A DNA stretch of 64,000 bases, from NCBI RefSeq assembly GCF_025056915.1, contig NZ_JANWVH010000001.1:62001-126000 (forward strand), written 5' to 3'. The notes under the pieces were generated by a model. That model saw nothing but the letters and a program-made list of their open reading frames with translations, ran no database searches and was not told the DNA's origin. Each line of letters opens with the position of its first letter. Within the stretch, counting starts at the first letter, position 1. Position numbers and translations under genes: made by a program. Of this stretch, positions 1 through 8,984 are shown one piece after another. This DNA is from Meiothermus sp. GTDB taxonomy: Bacteria > Deinococcota > Deinococci > Deinococcales > Thermaceae.

Positions 1-3
1 GGC

Positions 4-1740
4 ATGAGCCCGGAGCGCATGGCCCGGCTCAAGCCACCCTACCCTTCGGATGCCCCTACTGTGCTCCAGGCCGAAGACTTCCAGCAGCCCCCGCCCCCCC
101 GGCCCGATGGGGAGTCGGCCCGCACGCTGCTGAGCCTGGCCCAGCACCTGCCCAGAGCACTTCACCTGCCCGCCGAGCCGATGGCCCGGGCCTCCAACAA
201 CTGGGTGATTGGGGGAGGCCGCACCGTGAGCGGCAAGCCCCTGCTGGCCAACGACCCCCACTTAGGCCTGGGCGCGCCCTCGGTCTGGTACCTGGTGCAC
301 ATGGAGGCCCCCGGCTACAAGGCCATCGGCAGCAGCTTTCCCGGGCTGCCTGCGGTGGTGATTGGCCGCAACGAGCGCATCGGATGGGGGGTGACCACGG
401 TGGGCGCCGATGTGCAGGATCTCTACATCATGGAAGAAGCTCCAGGCGGCTACCGCTACAAGGGCAGGGTGGAGCCCTGGCGCATCCGTACCGAGGTGAT
501 TAGGGTCAAGGGAGAACCTGACGTGACCCTGCGGGTGCGGGAGAGCCGCTATGGCCCGGTTATCAACGATGTGGTCAGCAACCCCGGGGCAAGGCCGCTC
601 TCGCTGCGCTGGACCAGCCTGGACGCCACCGACCGCACAATTGAGGCCTTCCTGGGCATCGCCCGCGCCCAGAACTGGGCACAGTTCAAGGCTGCCCTGG
701 CCCTCTACAATGCCCCCAGCCAGAACTTTGTCTATGCCGATGTGGACGGCAACATCGGCTATATGGCCCCGGCCCGCTTTCCCATTCGCAGGCCGGGCCA
801 TTCGGGCCTGATGCCCGTACCGGGCGATGGCAACTGGGACTGGCAGGGCTACCTGCCGCAAGACCAGTGGCCCCAGGTGTATAACCCCAAGGAAGGATTC
901 ATCGTCACCGCCAACAATAAGGTGACCCCGCCCAACTACCCCCACCCCATCTCCCTCGAGTGGGAGGAACCCTACCGGGCCGAGCGCATCCGGCAGCTGA
1001 TTCTTTCGAAGGAAAAGCTCTCGCCAGAGGACATGGTGGCCATGCAGCAAGACCTCACCAGCCTGCTTTTTCGGGAGTTCAAACCGGTGCTCGAGGCCCT
1101 CAACCCCCTCTCGGAGAACGCTCGAGGGTGGAAGGCCCGCCTGCTGGCCTGGGACGGGGTGATGCGGGCCGAGCAGACCGAGCCCACGGTTTTTCAGGCC
1201 TGGTACACCGAGCTTACCCGCCTGCCCAGCAAGGAGGTGGGCCAGGAGTTCTGGGAACAGCCCCGCTACCTGCTCGAGGCCATGCGCCAGGGCGACCCGG
1301 CCTGCCGCACCAGCGATACCCAGACCTGCCTGGACTTTGCGGCGCTGGCGCTGGATCGGGCCCTCGACCGCCTGGGCAACCCCCCGCGTTGGGGTGAAAT
1401 CCACCGGGCCACCTTTCCCCATGCCATTTTGACCAATGTCGCCCCCCTCAACCGCCTGGCCGACCGCGCGGTGCCCCACGGTGGCGACCGCTACACCCTG
1501 AACCGCGCCTCGTACGACCCCAGCAGCTTCAAGATGACCGTGGGCAGCAGCTACCGCCACATCCTGGATTTCGCCGACCTCGAGCGCTCCCTTTTCATTC
1601 ACCCCATGGGCCAGTCGGGGGCTTTGCTCTCCGGCGACTACGACAGCCTCCTAAAGAAGTGGGCCACAGGTCAGTACCTACCCATGCGGATGGGCGAGAC
1701 CCGCTTCAAAACCCGGCAGACCTTAGAGCCGCTGCGATAG
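4..1740 (+). CDS. Penicillin acylase family protein, 5' end probably outside the window
   Basis: Motifs ASNNWVIGGGRTVSGKPLLANDPHLGL and PHGGDRYTLNRA...GSSYRHILDFADLE typical of penicillin amidase family; ORF open at window start. Confidence 0.88.
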   Translation: MSPERMARLKPPYPSDAPTVLQAEDFQQPPPPRPDGESARTLLSLAQHLPRALHLPAEPMARASNNWVIGGGRTVSGKPLLANDPHLGLGAPSVWYLVHMEAPGYKAIGSSFPGLPAVVIGRNERIGWGVTTVGADVQDLYIMEEAPGGYRYKGRVEPWRIRTEVIRVKGEPDVTLRVRESRYGPVINDVVSNPGARPLSLRWTSLDATDRTIEAFLGIARAQNWAQFKAALALYNAPSQNFVYADVDGNIGYMAPARFPIRRPGHSGLMPVPGDGNWDWQGYLPQDQWPQVYNPKEGFIVTANNKVTPPNYPHPISLEWEEPYRAERIRQLILSKEKLSPEDMVAMQQDLTSLLFREFKPVLEALNPLSENARGWKARLLAWDGVMRAEQTEPTVFQAWYTELTRLPSKEVGQEFWEQPRYLLEAMRQGDPACRTSDTQTCLDFAALALDRALDRLGNPPRWGEIHRATFPHAILTNVAPLNRLADRAVPHGGDRYTLNRASYDPSSFKMTVGSSYRHILDFADLERSLFIHPMGQSGALLSGDYDSLLKKWATGQYLPMRMGETRFKTRQTLEPLR

Positions 1741-1841
1741 GGCTTTGCCCCGAGGTGGCGGGGGTGAACCAGGCCCCACCCCCGCGCTCACAATGCGTCT
1801 GACACTTTTGACTCAAACTTTCCTGGAGTGAGGTAGGAGCC

Positions 1842-2456
1842 ATGTGGGATGTTCTGTTCCAGACCCAACGCTTTTTTGAGGCCCTGGCCGAGCGCAAACC
1901 CGATCTGGCGGCTCCATTTTTCATTGTGATCGCCAGCACGACGGCCTCGTCGTTGGGGCAGGTTTTGCTGACACGCCTGTTGCCGAGTGGGGTGCCGGGG
2001 GGCTTGCCGGTGCAACTGGTCTTGGCGCTGGTAGGGGGAGTTATTTTTGGCATCCTTTTGTGGGGTCTTGGCGGCCTGCTGGTGCGCCTCCTGGCCGGGC
2101 CGGACAGCCGGGCCTGGGAAGTCTATGGCTGGGCCTGGGTACCGGCCTTGCTGGTGGGGCTGGTGCTGGTTCCGGTGGGAGCCCTGTTCCCTGTCACCGG
2201 AGACCTACCGCCCCTGCCGCCGACAACCGACCCGGATGCGCTGCGGGCCTGGCAGCGCGAGTACCAGCAGCTGGTGGGGGCCGCGCCCGCAACCCGGCTG
2301 CTGTACGGGCTGGGCCTGCTGGGCACCTTCTGGTCGTTCTGGATTATCTGGTCGGGGCTCAGGGTGCTCGCGCCCAGCCGGGCCCTTCAGGCCACCCTGG
2401 GGGTGGCGGGGGTTACGCTGGCCATTATGCTGTGGAGCATTCTGGCCCAGCCTTAG
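1842..2456 (+). CDS. Yip1-like multi-spanning membrane protein
   Basis: Several hydrophobic segments, placed just upstream of export operon; ORF 204 aa. Confidence 0.55.
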   Translation: MWDVLFQTQRFFEALAERKPDLAAPFFIVIASTTASSLGQVLLTRLLPSGVPGGLPVQLVLALVGGVIFGILLWGLGGLLVRLLAGPDSRAWEVYGWAWVPALLVGLVLVPVGALFPVTGDLPPLPPTTDPDALRAWQREYQQLVGAAPATRLLYGLGLLGTFWSFWIIWSGLRVLAPSRALQATLGVAGVTLAIMLWSILAQP

Positions 2457-2468
2457 GGGTGGCCGGGC

Positions 2469-3716
2469 TTGATGGGGCATCGTACGGACTCGCTGGAGGC
2501 ATGGCCGATGAAACGCTGGGTGTGGATTCTTCTGGTGGCCCTCTCGCTGGGCCTGACCCTTTTTGGATTGCTGCGCCCCAGGGCCGAGCAGGGTTTGTCG
2601 GTCACGGTGGTGCGGGCCGAGCGGGGCGAGTTTGTGCGGGAGGTACGGGCAACCGGCACGGTGGAGGCGCGGGTTTATGCCCTCACCTTCCCCAGGCCGG
2701 GCCGGGTGGCCGAGGTGCGGGTGAAGGAGGGGCAGCGGGTGCAGGCTGGCCAGGTGCTGGCCGTGCTCGAGACCACGGGCGAACAGGCCCAGCTGCGCTC
2801 GGCCCAGGCCGCGCTCCAGGCCTTGCAGACCCGCGCCCAGGCTGCCGAGGCCGACTACCAGAGCAACCGCACCCGCTTGCACAACCAGCTCCTCGAGGTC
2901 AGGCGCAACCTTGACCTGGCCAGGGAACTGCTGCAAGCGGGCGGGGCGGCTCGAAGCGAGGTGGAGCGCCTGATGCGGCAGGAGGCCGACCTGCTGGCCC
3001 AGCTCGCCAGCCTGGGCCAGGCCCGGGCCAGCACCCAGCGCGACCTGGCGGCCCAGCTGCAAGCCCGCCGGGCGGAGGTGGCTGCGCTCGAGCGCACCAT
3101 CGCCCAGGCCAGCCTGCGGGCGCCCGTGGCGGGCACCGTCTCGAGCGTGGGCTATCTGGTGGGGGTCGAGAGCGCCGGGGCGGCCTCTTCGATTCGCCTG
3201 GTGGAAGCCGGGAGCCTGCGGGTCCAGGCCCGCCTGCCGGAGGCCGAGGTGTCCTGGGTGCGCCCCGGCCAGCCGGTTCGCCTCGAGCTCGACGCCGCGC
3301 CCGGCCAGCCCCTGCTGGGCAAGGTGGAACGCCTGGGGGTGCAGGCCGAGGTGGCCGGAACCGGGGGAAGTGCGGTGCTGCCGGTGTTCATTCGTTTTCT
3401 GGACGAGAAGGCCGAGGCGCTGGCCCGGCCCGGTCTGACCGTCACCGCCCGCATCACCACCCTGCGCCTCGCCAGCGCCCTCAAGGTGCCCCTCGAGGCC
3501 CTGGTGGAAGAAGGCGGCCAGGCCCAGGTCTGGCGGGTGGATGAAACCACCCGCACCGTGCGAAAGCAGCCTGTGAAGGTTCTGGCCCGCAACCTCACCC
3601 AGGCCGCGGTGGAGGGCCTGCCCGAGCCGAGCCTCCTGGTCTCGCTGCCGCCCGAGGCCCTCAGGGAAGGGGCCCGGGTCAGCTACCGCCCAGTAGCGCC
3701 GGAGGCCCGTCCATGA
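2469..3716 (+). CDS. Efflux periplasmic adaptor subunit (HlyD/MacA-like)
   Basis: N-terminal TM, lipoyl-type halves (VRVKEGQRVQAGQVLAVLE), coiled coil, ASLRAPVAGTVSSV; stop overlaps the next ATP-binding gene. Confidence 0.85.
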   Translation: MMGHRTDSLEAWPMKRWVWILLVALSLGLTLFGLLRPRAEQGLSVTVVRAERGEFVREVRATGTVEARVYALTFPRPGRVAEVRVKEGQRVQAGQVLAVLETTGEQAQLRSAQAALQALQTRAQAAEADYQSNRTRLHNQLLEVRRNLDLARELLQAGGAARSEVERLMRQEADLLAQLASLGQARASTQRDLAAQLQARRAEVAALERTIAQASLRAPVAGTVSSVGYLVGVESAGAASSIRLVEAGSLRVQARLPEAEVSWVRPGQPVRLELDAAPGQPLLGKVERLGVQAEVAGTGGSAVLPVFIRFLDEKAEALARPGLTVTARITTLRLASALKVPLEALVEEGGQAQVWRVDETTRTVRKQPVKVLARNLTQAAVEGLPEPSLLVSLPPEALREGARVSYRPVAPEARP

Positions 3717-4408
3717 CCCCGGTGGTGCAGATGGAGGGCGTGACCAAGGTCTACCGTTCGGGCTCGGGGAGCCGCACGGTGGAGGTGCACGCCCTGCGGG
3801 GCATTGACCTGAGCATCGAGGCTGGGGAGTACGTGGCGCTGATGGGGCCTTCGGGCTCGGGCAAGTCCACCCTGATGCACATCATTGGCCTGCTCGACTC
3901 GCCCACCGAGGGCCAGTACCGCCTGGGGGGCGAGCCGGTGCGGGGCCTGAGTGAGGCCGCGCTGGCCCGCATCCGCAACCGGCGGGTGGGCTTCGTGTTT
4001 CAGGCTTTTTTCCTGTTGCCGCGCCTCACCGCCTTGCACAACGTGGCCCTGCCCCTGGTCTACCGCGGGGTGCCGCCCGCCGAGCGGCTTAGGCGGGCCA
4101 AAGCAGCGCTCGAGGCGGTTGGCCTGGGCGACCGCCTCGACCACCTGCCCTCCGAGCTTTCGGGCGGGCAGAAGCAGCGGGTGGCCATCGCTCGAGCCCT
4201 GGTGCAGGAGCCCGACCTGCTCCTGGCCGACGAGCCAACCGGCAACCTAGACTCGAAATCGGCAGAGGAAATTCTGGAACTCTTCGATGTGCTGCACCGC
4301 CAGGGCAAGACCCTGGTGGTGGTCACGCACGAGCCCGAGGTGGGGGAGAGGGCCCAGCGCATCGTGCGCCTGCGCGACGGACGGCTGGCCGAGGGGGGTG
4401 GGGCATGA
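3713..4408 (+). CDS. ABC transporter ATP-binding protein (MacB/LolD type)
   Basis: Walker [10 protein letters not shown], signature [15 protein letters not shown], Walker [13 protein letters not shown]. Confidence 0.93.
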   Translation: MTPVVQMEGVTKVYRSGSGSRTVEVHALRGIDLSIEAGEYVALMGPSGSGKSTLMHIIGLLDSPTEGQYRLGGEPVRGLSEAALARIRNRRVGFVFQAFFLLPRLTALHNVALPLVYRGVPPAERLRRAKAALEAVGLGDRLDHLPSELSGGQKQRVAIARALVQEPDLLLADEPTGNLDSKSAEEILELFDVLHRQGKTLVVVTHEPEVGERAQRIVRLRDGRLAEGGGA

Positions 4409-5658
4409 ACCCGGCTCGAGACCCTCCGCGGGCCGACGCAACGGCCATGAACCCGCTGGAGAACTTCCGCATGGCCTTCGAGTCGCTGTGGGGCAACAAG
4501 CTCCGCAGTTTTCTGGCCCTGCTGGGCATTGTGATTGGGGTGTTTGCGGTAACGGCCATGATCTCGCTGGGCCAGATGGCCAGCGCCGGCATCACCCAGG
4601 ACCTGGAAGCCATCGCGGGCCGCTCCATCTTTGTCCAGCCCAACTTCAACGAGGGCCAGGACTTCAGCACCGCCCCCATCCGCGAGGAAGACCTGCAAGC
4701 CCTGGAGGCCCTGCCGGTCACGGTGATTCCCCAGCTTTTCACCAGCATCCAGTACGAGAGCAAGCCCGGCCAGCGGCGCTCCATGCAGTTGCAAGGCACC
4801 CCAGGGGATCTGCCCCGGCTCGACCCCACCAACAAACTGGCCCGGGGGCGCTACTTCAGCGAAGCGGAAGCCCGCGGCGGCCTGGCGGTGGCGGTGCTCT
4901 CCGACCGGGCTGCCAAAGACCTGTTCCCAGGCCGCGAGGCGGTGGGGCAGGTGGCCCGCCTGTACTACCCCGGCGGGGCCCGCCTCGACCTCACGGTGGT
5001 GGGGGTGTTGGAGCCGCCCAGCGGCATTTTTGGTGGGTTTGGCTCGAGCGCAACGGTTTACGCGCCCATCCAGCTCATCTGGAACACCTCGCCCACCGCA
5101 CGCCGGGGCGAGTACGCCTTTGTGGTGCTACCCCTCAAGAAAGGTGCCGATGCCCGGCAGGTCACCCGCCAGGTGCAGCGCATCTTCGAGAGCCGCTACG
5201 GCCAGGGCCGCTACCAGGTGCAATCCACCGAGAGCTTCCAGGGTACGCTGCAATCGGTCACCCTGATTCTGCAAGCCCTGCTGGGGGCCATTGCGGGCCT
5301 GTCGCTTCTGGTGGGGGGCATTGGCATCATGAACATCATGCTGGTCTCGGTGACCGAGCGCACCCGCGAAATCGGCCTGCGGAAAGCCCTGGGGGCCACC
5401 TCCGGGCAGATTCGCCAGCAGTTTCTGATCGAGGCGGTGGTGCTCACCCTGGTGGGGGGGGTGCTGGGCGTGGCGCTGGCAGCGGGCCTGCTCCTGCTGA
5501 TTACGGCCACGGTGCCTTTTTTCAAGGTTTATATCCTGAGCCCCACAACAGTACTGCTGGCCCTGGCCGTGAGTGCGCTGGTGGGCTTGTTTTTCGGGGT
5601 CTGGCCGGCGGCCCGAGCAGCGGCCCTTGACCCAATCGAGGCGCTTCGCTACGAATGA
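4405..5658 (+). CDS. ABC transporter permease (MacB/FtsX family)
   Basis: MacB-type N-terminus ([24 protein letters not shown]) and C-terminal [22 protein letters not shown] overlap with upstream gene. Confidence 0.92.
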   Translation: MNPARDPPRADATAMNPLENFRMAFESLWGNKLRSFLALLGIVIGVFAVTAMISLGQMASAGITQDLEAIAGRSIFVQPNFNEGQDFSTAPIREEDLQALEALPVTVIPQLFTSIQYESKPGQRRSMQLQGTPGDLPRLDPTNKLARGRYFSEAEARGGLAVAVLSDRAAKDLFPGREAVGQVARLYYPGGARLDLTVVGVLEPPSGIFGGFGSSATVYAPIQLIWNTSPTARRGEYAFVVLPLKKGADARQVTRQVQRIFESRYGQGRYQVQSTESFQGTLQSVTLILQALLGAIAGLSLLVGGIGIMNIMLVSVTERTREIGLRKALGATSGQIRQQFLIEAVVLTLVGGVLGVALAAGLLLLITATVPFFKVYILSPTTVLLALAVSALVGLFFGVWPAARAAALDPIEALRYE

Positions 5659-5777
5659 AAAGCTGGCTGGAGTGCTGCGTCCGGCTCCGCTCAAGAACGA
5701 GAATGCGCCTGGGCCGGGGTACATCGAGTTTCCCGGCGGCGGTTCTGCGGGGCTTTCTGCAGGTCTGGTGGCCTATC

Positions 5778-5971
5778 GCGCCCTTCACACACGTACCCGC
5801 CCACGAAAACTAAAAGGGACAAAGAGACGTGCCTCACCGAGGTGAGGCACGCTTGTCTGCGTTCTGTCTGGGCCGAGACGCATGTGTTCGAGTTTCCCGG
5901 TGGCCACTGTTCTATTCAGAACCAGGCTTTCTCGAACTCGAGTGGCTCATATTTTGGCAAGAGCGCTCTAG
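5778..5971. repeat. Family 1 dispersed repeat, copy A (long form with internal hairpin)
   Basis: Left GCGCCCTTCACACACGTACCCGCCCACGAAAAC, hairpin GTGCCTCACC-GA-GGTGAGGCAC at 5829-5850, core GTGGCCACTGTTCTATTCAGAACCAGGCTTTCTCGAACTCGAGTGGCTCAT, right end AAGAGCGCTCTAG. Confidence 0.75.
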
Positions 5972-6426
5972 CGGAAGTAGAGGCGCGGCCCGAACTCAAT
6001 CCCGAGCACGAAATTGCTGCTCCCACCGGCAAACTGCAGGGCAGGTTGCAGCTCGAGGAAAAAGTTGAAGTCGCGGGTTACGGGAACCTCGAGTCCGACA
6101 TTGCCATTGATGCCAAAGAGGGTACCTCCCGACGAAACCAGGCCGAGGCCCCCACCGAAGTAGAAGTCGGGGCTGCCGCTCGAGCGCAGGAAGTAGATTA
6201 CGTCTGCCCCGATTCCAAAGGCGGTTCCCGTGCCGGTAAACAGGGAGAATCCGCCCCGCAGGGCCAGAGGGCCCAGGACATTTTCAGCACCCATGCGGGC
6301 CTGCACGCCCAGGCTAAACCCCGGAACCAGACTGATATTCCCCCCGGCCACCTCACCAAACAACCGGCCCTGGGCGAAGGCCCCGCTCAAGACAGCGACC
6401 AGCACCAACACAACGATTTTTCGCAT
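5968..6426 (-). CDS. Secreted or outer-membrane beta-barrel-like protein
   Basis: Signal peptide MRKIVVLVLVAVLSGAFAQ, alternating small/aromatic strands, ends ...FGPRLYFR. Confidence 0.6.
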   Translation of the reverse strand: MRKIVVLVLVAVLSGAFAQGRLFGEVAGGNISLVPGFSLGVQARMGAENVLGPLALRGGFSLFTGTGTAFGIGADVIYFLRSSGSPDFYFGGGLGLVSSGGTLFGINGNVGLEVPVTRDFNFFLELQPALQFAGGSSNFVLGIEFGPRLYFR

Positions 6427-6682
6427 GCTTCACCTCCTCGAGGCAGTATATCAGAGCCTTTTTGAAGGAGCCCTTTAATTTGGGTGAGTGTGGGCGCTTT
6501 TCTCGTGCCGCCGAACCCGGCTGACAGGCACTTACGCCCGGGCTTTTCCCACAACCGTTGAAACTCACCTTTTTTGAACCGGCACCTTTTACGACCGTCC
6601 TTTCAGGAGCGGCTGCTCAATGACAGGGAGTCAGAGAATCGAGCAGAAACAATGCTTGGGGGACAATCGCTTGGGGTAAACT

Positions 6683-7735
6683 TTGGGCATCAAAGGAGGC
6701 CACATGCAGCGTTGGTGGATTAGTTTTCTTTTCCTCTTGGGTTTTGTGCTGGGGCAGAATGCGACCCAGGCTCCCGCAGGCTGGCAGGAGATTCGTCCGG
6801 GAGGGGCTACGACCTGCTCCGATGGTTCCCCATGGCGTTTCTATGTTTCGAAGGGGGCTTCCGACAAGGTAATCGTCAACTTTCAGGGGGGCGGGGCCTG
6901 CTGGGATGCGGCAACCTGCAACCCCCAGGCACGTCTCTATGTCCCCCGTTTGCAGATTCAGGACTTGCAAGCCGGGCAGGGGGTGTTCAACCGCAACAAC
7001 CCCGAGAACCCCTTCCGCGACTGGACCCATGTGTTCGTGCCCTACTGCACCGCCGACCTGCACTGGGGCAACAACACCGTCCGCTATGGCGATCTGACCA
7101 TACAGCACAAAGGGGCAGTCAATGCCCGGCAGGCAGTGCTCTGGGTGTTCAACAACATTCCAAACCCACAAAACGTAATGGTCACGGGCTGTAGTGCGGG
7201 AGGGTATGGTTCCATTATGTGGGCGCCCTACTTTATGCGCCGCTATCCCAACGCCAGGGTGGTGCAGCTCGGGGACGCCGGTCTTGGCGTAGCCCCCGCG
7301 TCGTTTTTCCCGATTGCCTCGGCAGCCTGGGGCATCCAGGGGGCGCTGCCGGGCTGGATTGGGGGCCTCGAGCCCACCAAGCTGGGTTCCAACGACCTGT
7401 ACCAGGCCTTCGCCAAAGCCTACCCCAACCGCAGCTTTGCCCAGTACAGCACCGTGCTGGATGAGGTGCAGGTGTTCTTCTACAGCCTGATAGTGGGCCA
7501 GCCGCGCCCCACCCCCGAAATTGCCCAGCAGTGGGCACAGGGGGCTCTGGCCAACCTTGCGGCCATCAAGCAGGCCGCCCCCAACTTCTATAGCTACCTG
7601 GCCCCCGGCACCCAGCACTGCATCATCGGGCGGCCCGAGTTTTACAGCACCAAGGTAGGGGACGTAACCTTTGCCGATTGGGTGCGCAAGCTGGTCTTGG
7701 ACGGAAAACCTGGCGATGTGGCCCCACCCCGCTAG
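6683..7735 (+). CDS. Pectinacetylesterase-family secreted hydrolase; likely start about 6704 (MQRWWISF)
   Basis: Signal peptide, VNFQGGGACWD and nucleophile motif TGCSAGGYG. Confidence 0.8.
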   Translation: MGIKGGHMQRWWISFLFLLGFVLGQNATQAPAGWQEIRPGGATTCSDGSPWRFYVSKGASDKVIVNFQGGGACWDAATCNPQARLYVPRLQIQDLQAGQGVFNRNNPENPFRDWTHVFVPYCTADLHWGNNTVRYGDLTIQHKGAVNARQAVLWVFNNIPNPQNVMVTGCSAGGYGSIMWAPYFMRRYPNARVVQLGDAGLGVAPASFFPIASAAWGIQGALPGWIGGLEPTKLGSNDLYQAFAKAYPNRSFAQYSTVLDEVQVFFYSLIVGQPRPTPEIAQQWAQGALANLAAIKQAAPNFYSYLAPGTQHCIIGRPEFYSTKVGDVTFADWVRKLVLDGKPGDVAPPR

Positions 7736-7792
7736 ACCCTGGGCCTGAAGCAACAGAATCCAGGTTTTTTGGAGGAAGGGCCGTTGCTTGTC

Positions 7793-7890
7793 GCGCCCTT
7801 AACACACGTGCCCGTCTGGATCGGGGGCCACAGCTCTGGCCAGGACGAAGCTTTCTCGAAGTTGAATGGCGCATAACCTACGAAGAGCGC
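7793..7890. repeat. Family 1 dispersed repeat, copy B1
   Basis: GCGCCCTTAACACACGTGCCCG...AAGCTTTCTCGAAGTTGAATGGCGCATAACCTACGAAGAGCGC. Confidence 0.65.
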
Positions 7891-7896
7891 TCTATT

Positions 7897-7996
7897 GTGC
7901 TGTTCACAGATGTGGCCGCCCAACCCCGCGGCCCCGGTTTTGTTCAGAACCAGGCTTTCTCGAACTCAGATGGCTAAGATGTGAAGAGCGCTCTAG
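7897..7996. repeat. Family 1 dispersed repeat, copy B2, in tandem with B1
   Basis: GTGCTGTTCACAGATGTGGCCGCCC...GTTCAGAACCAGGCTTTCTCGAACTCAGATGGCTAAGATGTGAAGAGCGCTCTAG. Confidence 0.8.
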
Positions 7997-8937
7997 GGTG
8001 ACTTCTCGCCCAATTCTTCCCAGCTCAGCCCGTCCCCAAGCGCTTCGGGGGCGGGCTTTTTTCTTGGGGCGAAGCTGGCAAACCAGTCGCGCAGGTTGGG
8101 CTCCAAACCGACCAGAAGTTTGTGCACGGTTTTTCTGGAAAGGGGCGCTGCGTGCAGCAGACCCTTGAGCAGTGCATCTCCGCTTTTCTCCACCTGCCGG
8201 GCGGCCTCGAGGGTGAACTGTCCCTGAAACCAGAGCTGGTCGGAAAGCCCCTTGGGCTTGCTTTCGTAACTGCCCAGGCTGGGCTCGCTGGGGGTCAGGT
8301 GGGCGAGTAGAACGCCCCACTGCCGGGTCTTTGGATACAGCTCGGGCAGGGCTTCGTAAAGCGCCAGCAGGTAGAGGTAGTTGGCCAGAAACTCGTCAAC
8401 CCAGCGAACGCGGGTGCGCAGTTTCCAGGCTACCGCCACCGCGTGGGCGTACTCGTGCCCCAGATTCAGGTCCAGAAAATCGCTGGGCTGGCCGGGGGGC
8501 TTTCCGGCTTTCTTGATGGCCGGAACCAGGGCCTCGCGCAGCCGCCAGATAAAGCGCTCGGGGTAGCGGGCCGGCAAAAACAAATAAAGCCCCTCCTTCA
8601 GGCTGGTGCGCTGAAAGGGAAAGCCGTAGGGGTGTTGGACACGGGCCTTCCAGTCGGCCTCGTTCAGCACCATTAGCTGCACGGGCGGCACCTCGGCATG
8701 GCGTGTGAGGGCCTGCCGCAAGGCCAGCAAGTAGGTCTGCATGGCCCTGGCCCGAAGCACCGAGCCCTCGGAGGCTTGCAGCGGGATGTGGGGATGGGGG
8801 AGGGCCTGCACAAACTGATTGTATGCAGCTCGACGAAAAGAAAGGTTCAGGTCGCACCTTGTGGGTTGCCGGTTGTTCGAGGGCCAGTGGCACAGGCCCC
8901 GAAGCGGTTGAACCGATGGCAAGGCAAACCGGGGCAC
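7993..8937 (-). CDS. Putative HExxH zinc metallopeptidase-like protein; start uncertain
   Basis: LNLGHEYAHAVAVAW (HExxH) followed by downstream DEFLANYLYL; reading frame maintained. Confidence 0.5.
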   Translation of the reverse strand: MPRFALPSVQPLRGLCHWPSNNRQPTRCDLNLSFRRAAYNQFVQALPHPHIPLQASEGSVLRARAMQTYLLALRQALTRHAEVPPVQLMVLNEADWKARVQHPYGFPFQRTSLKEGLYLFLPARYPERFIWRLREALVPAIKKAGKPPGQPSDFLDLNLGHEYAHAVAVAWKLRTRVRWVDEFLANYLYLLALYEALPELYPKTRQWGVLLAHLTPSEPSLGSYESKPKGLSDQLWFQGQFTLEAARQVEKSGDALLKGLLHAAPLSRKTVHKLLVGLEPNLRDWFASFAPRKKPAPEALGDGLSWEELGEKSP

Positions 8938-8984
8938 AGCGCCAGGGCCAGATGACCCAGGACATCAGGAGGCCCGATCACCCC

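Noticed and set aside
262-1602. 446-aa antisense ORF opposite the penicillin acylase
   Set aside because: Typical of high-GC coding DNA; the plus frame has clear family motifs, the antisense does not.
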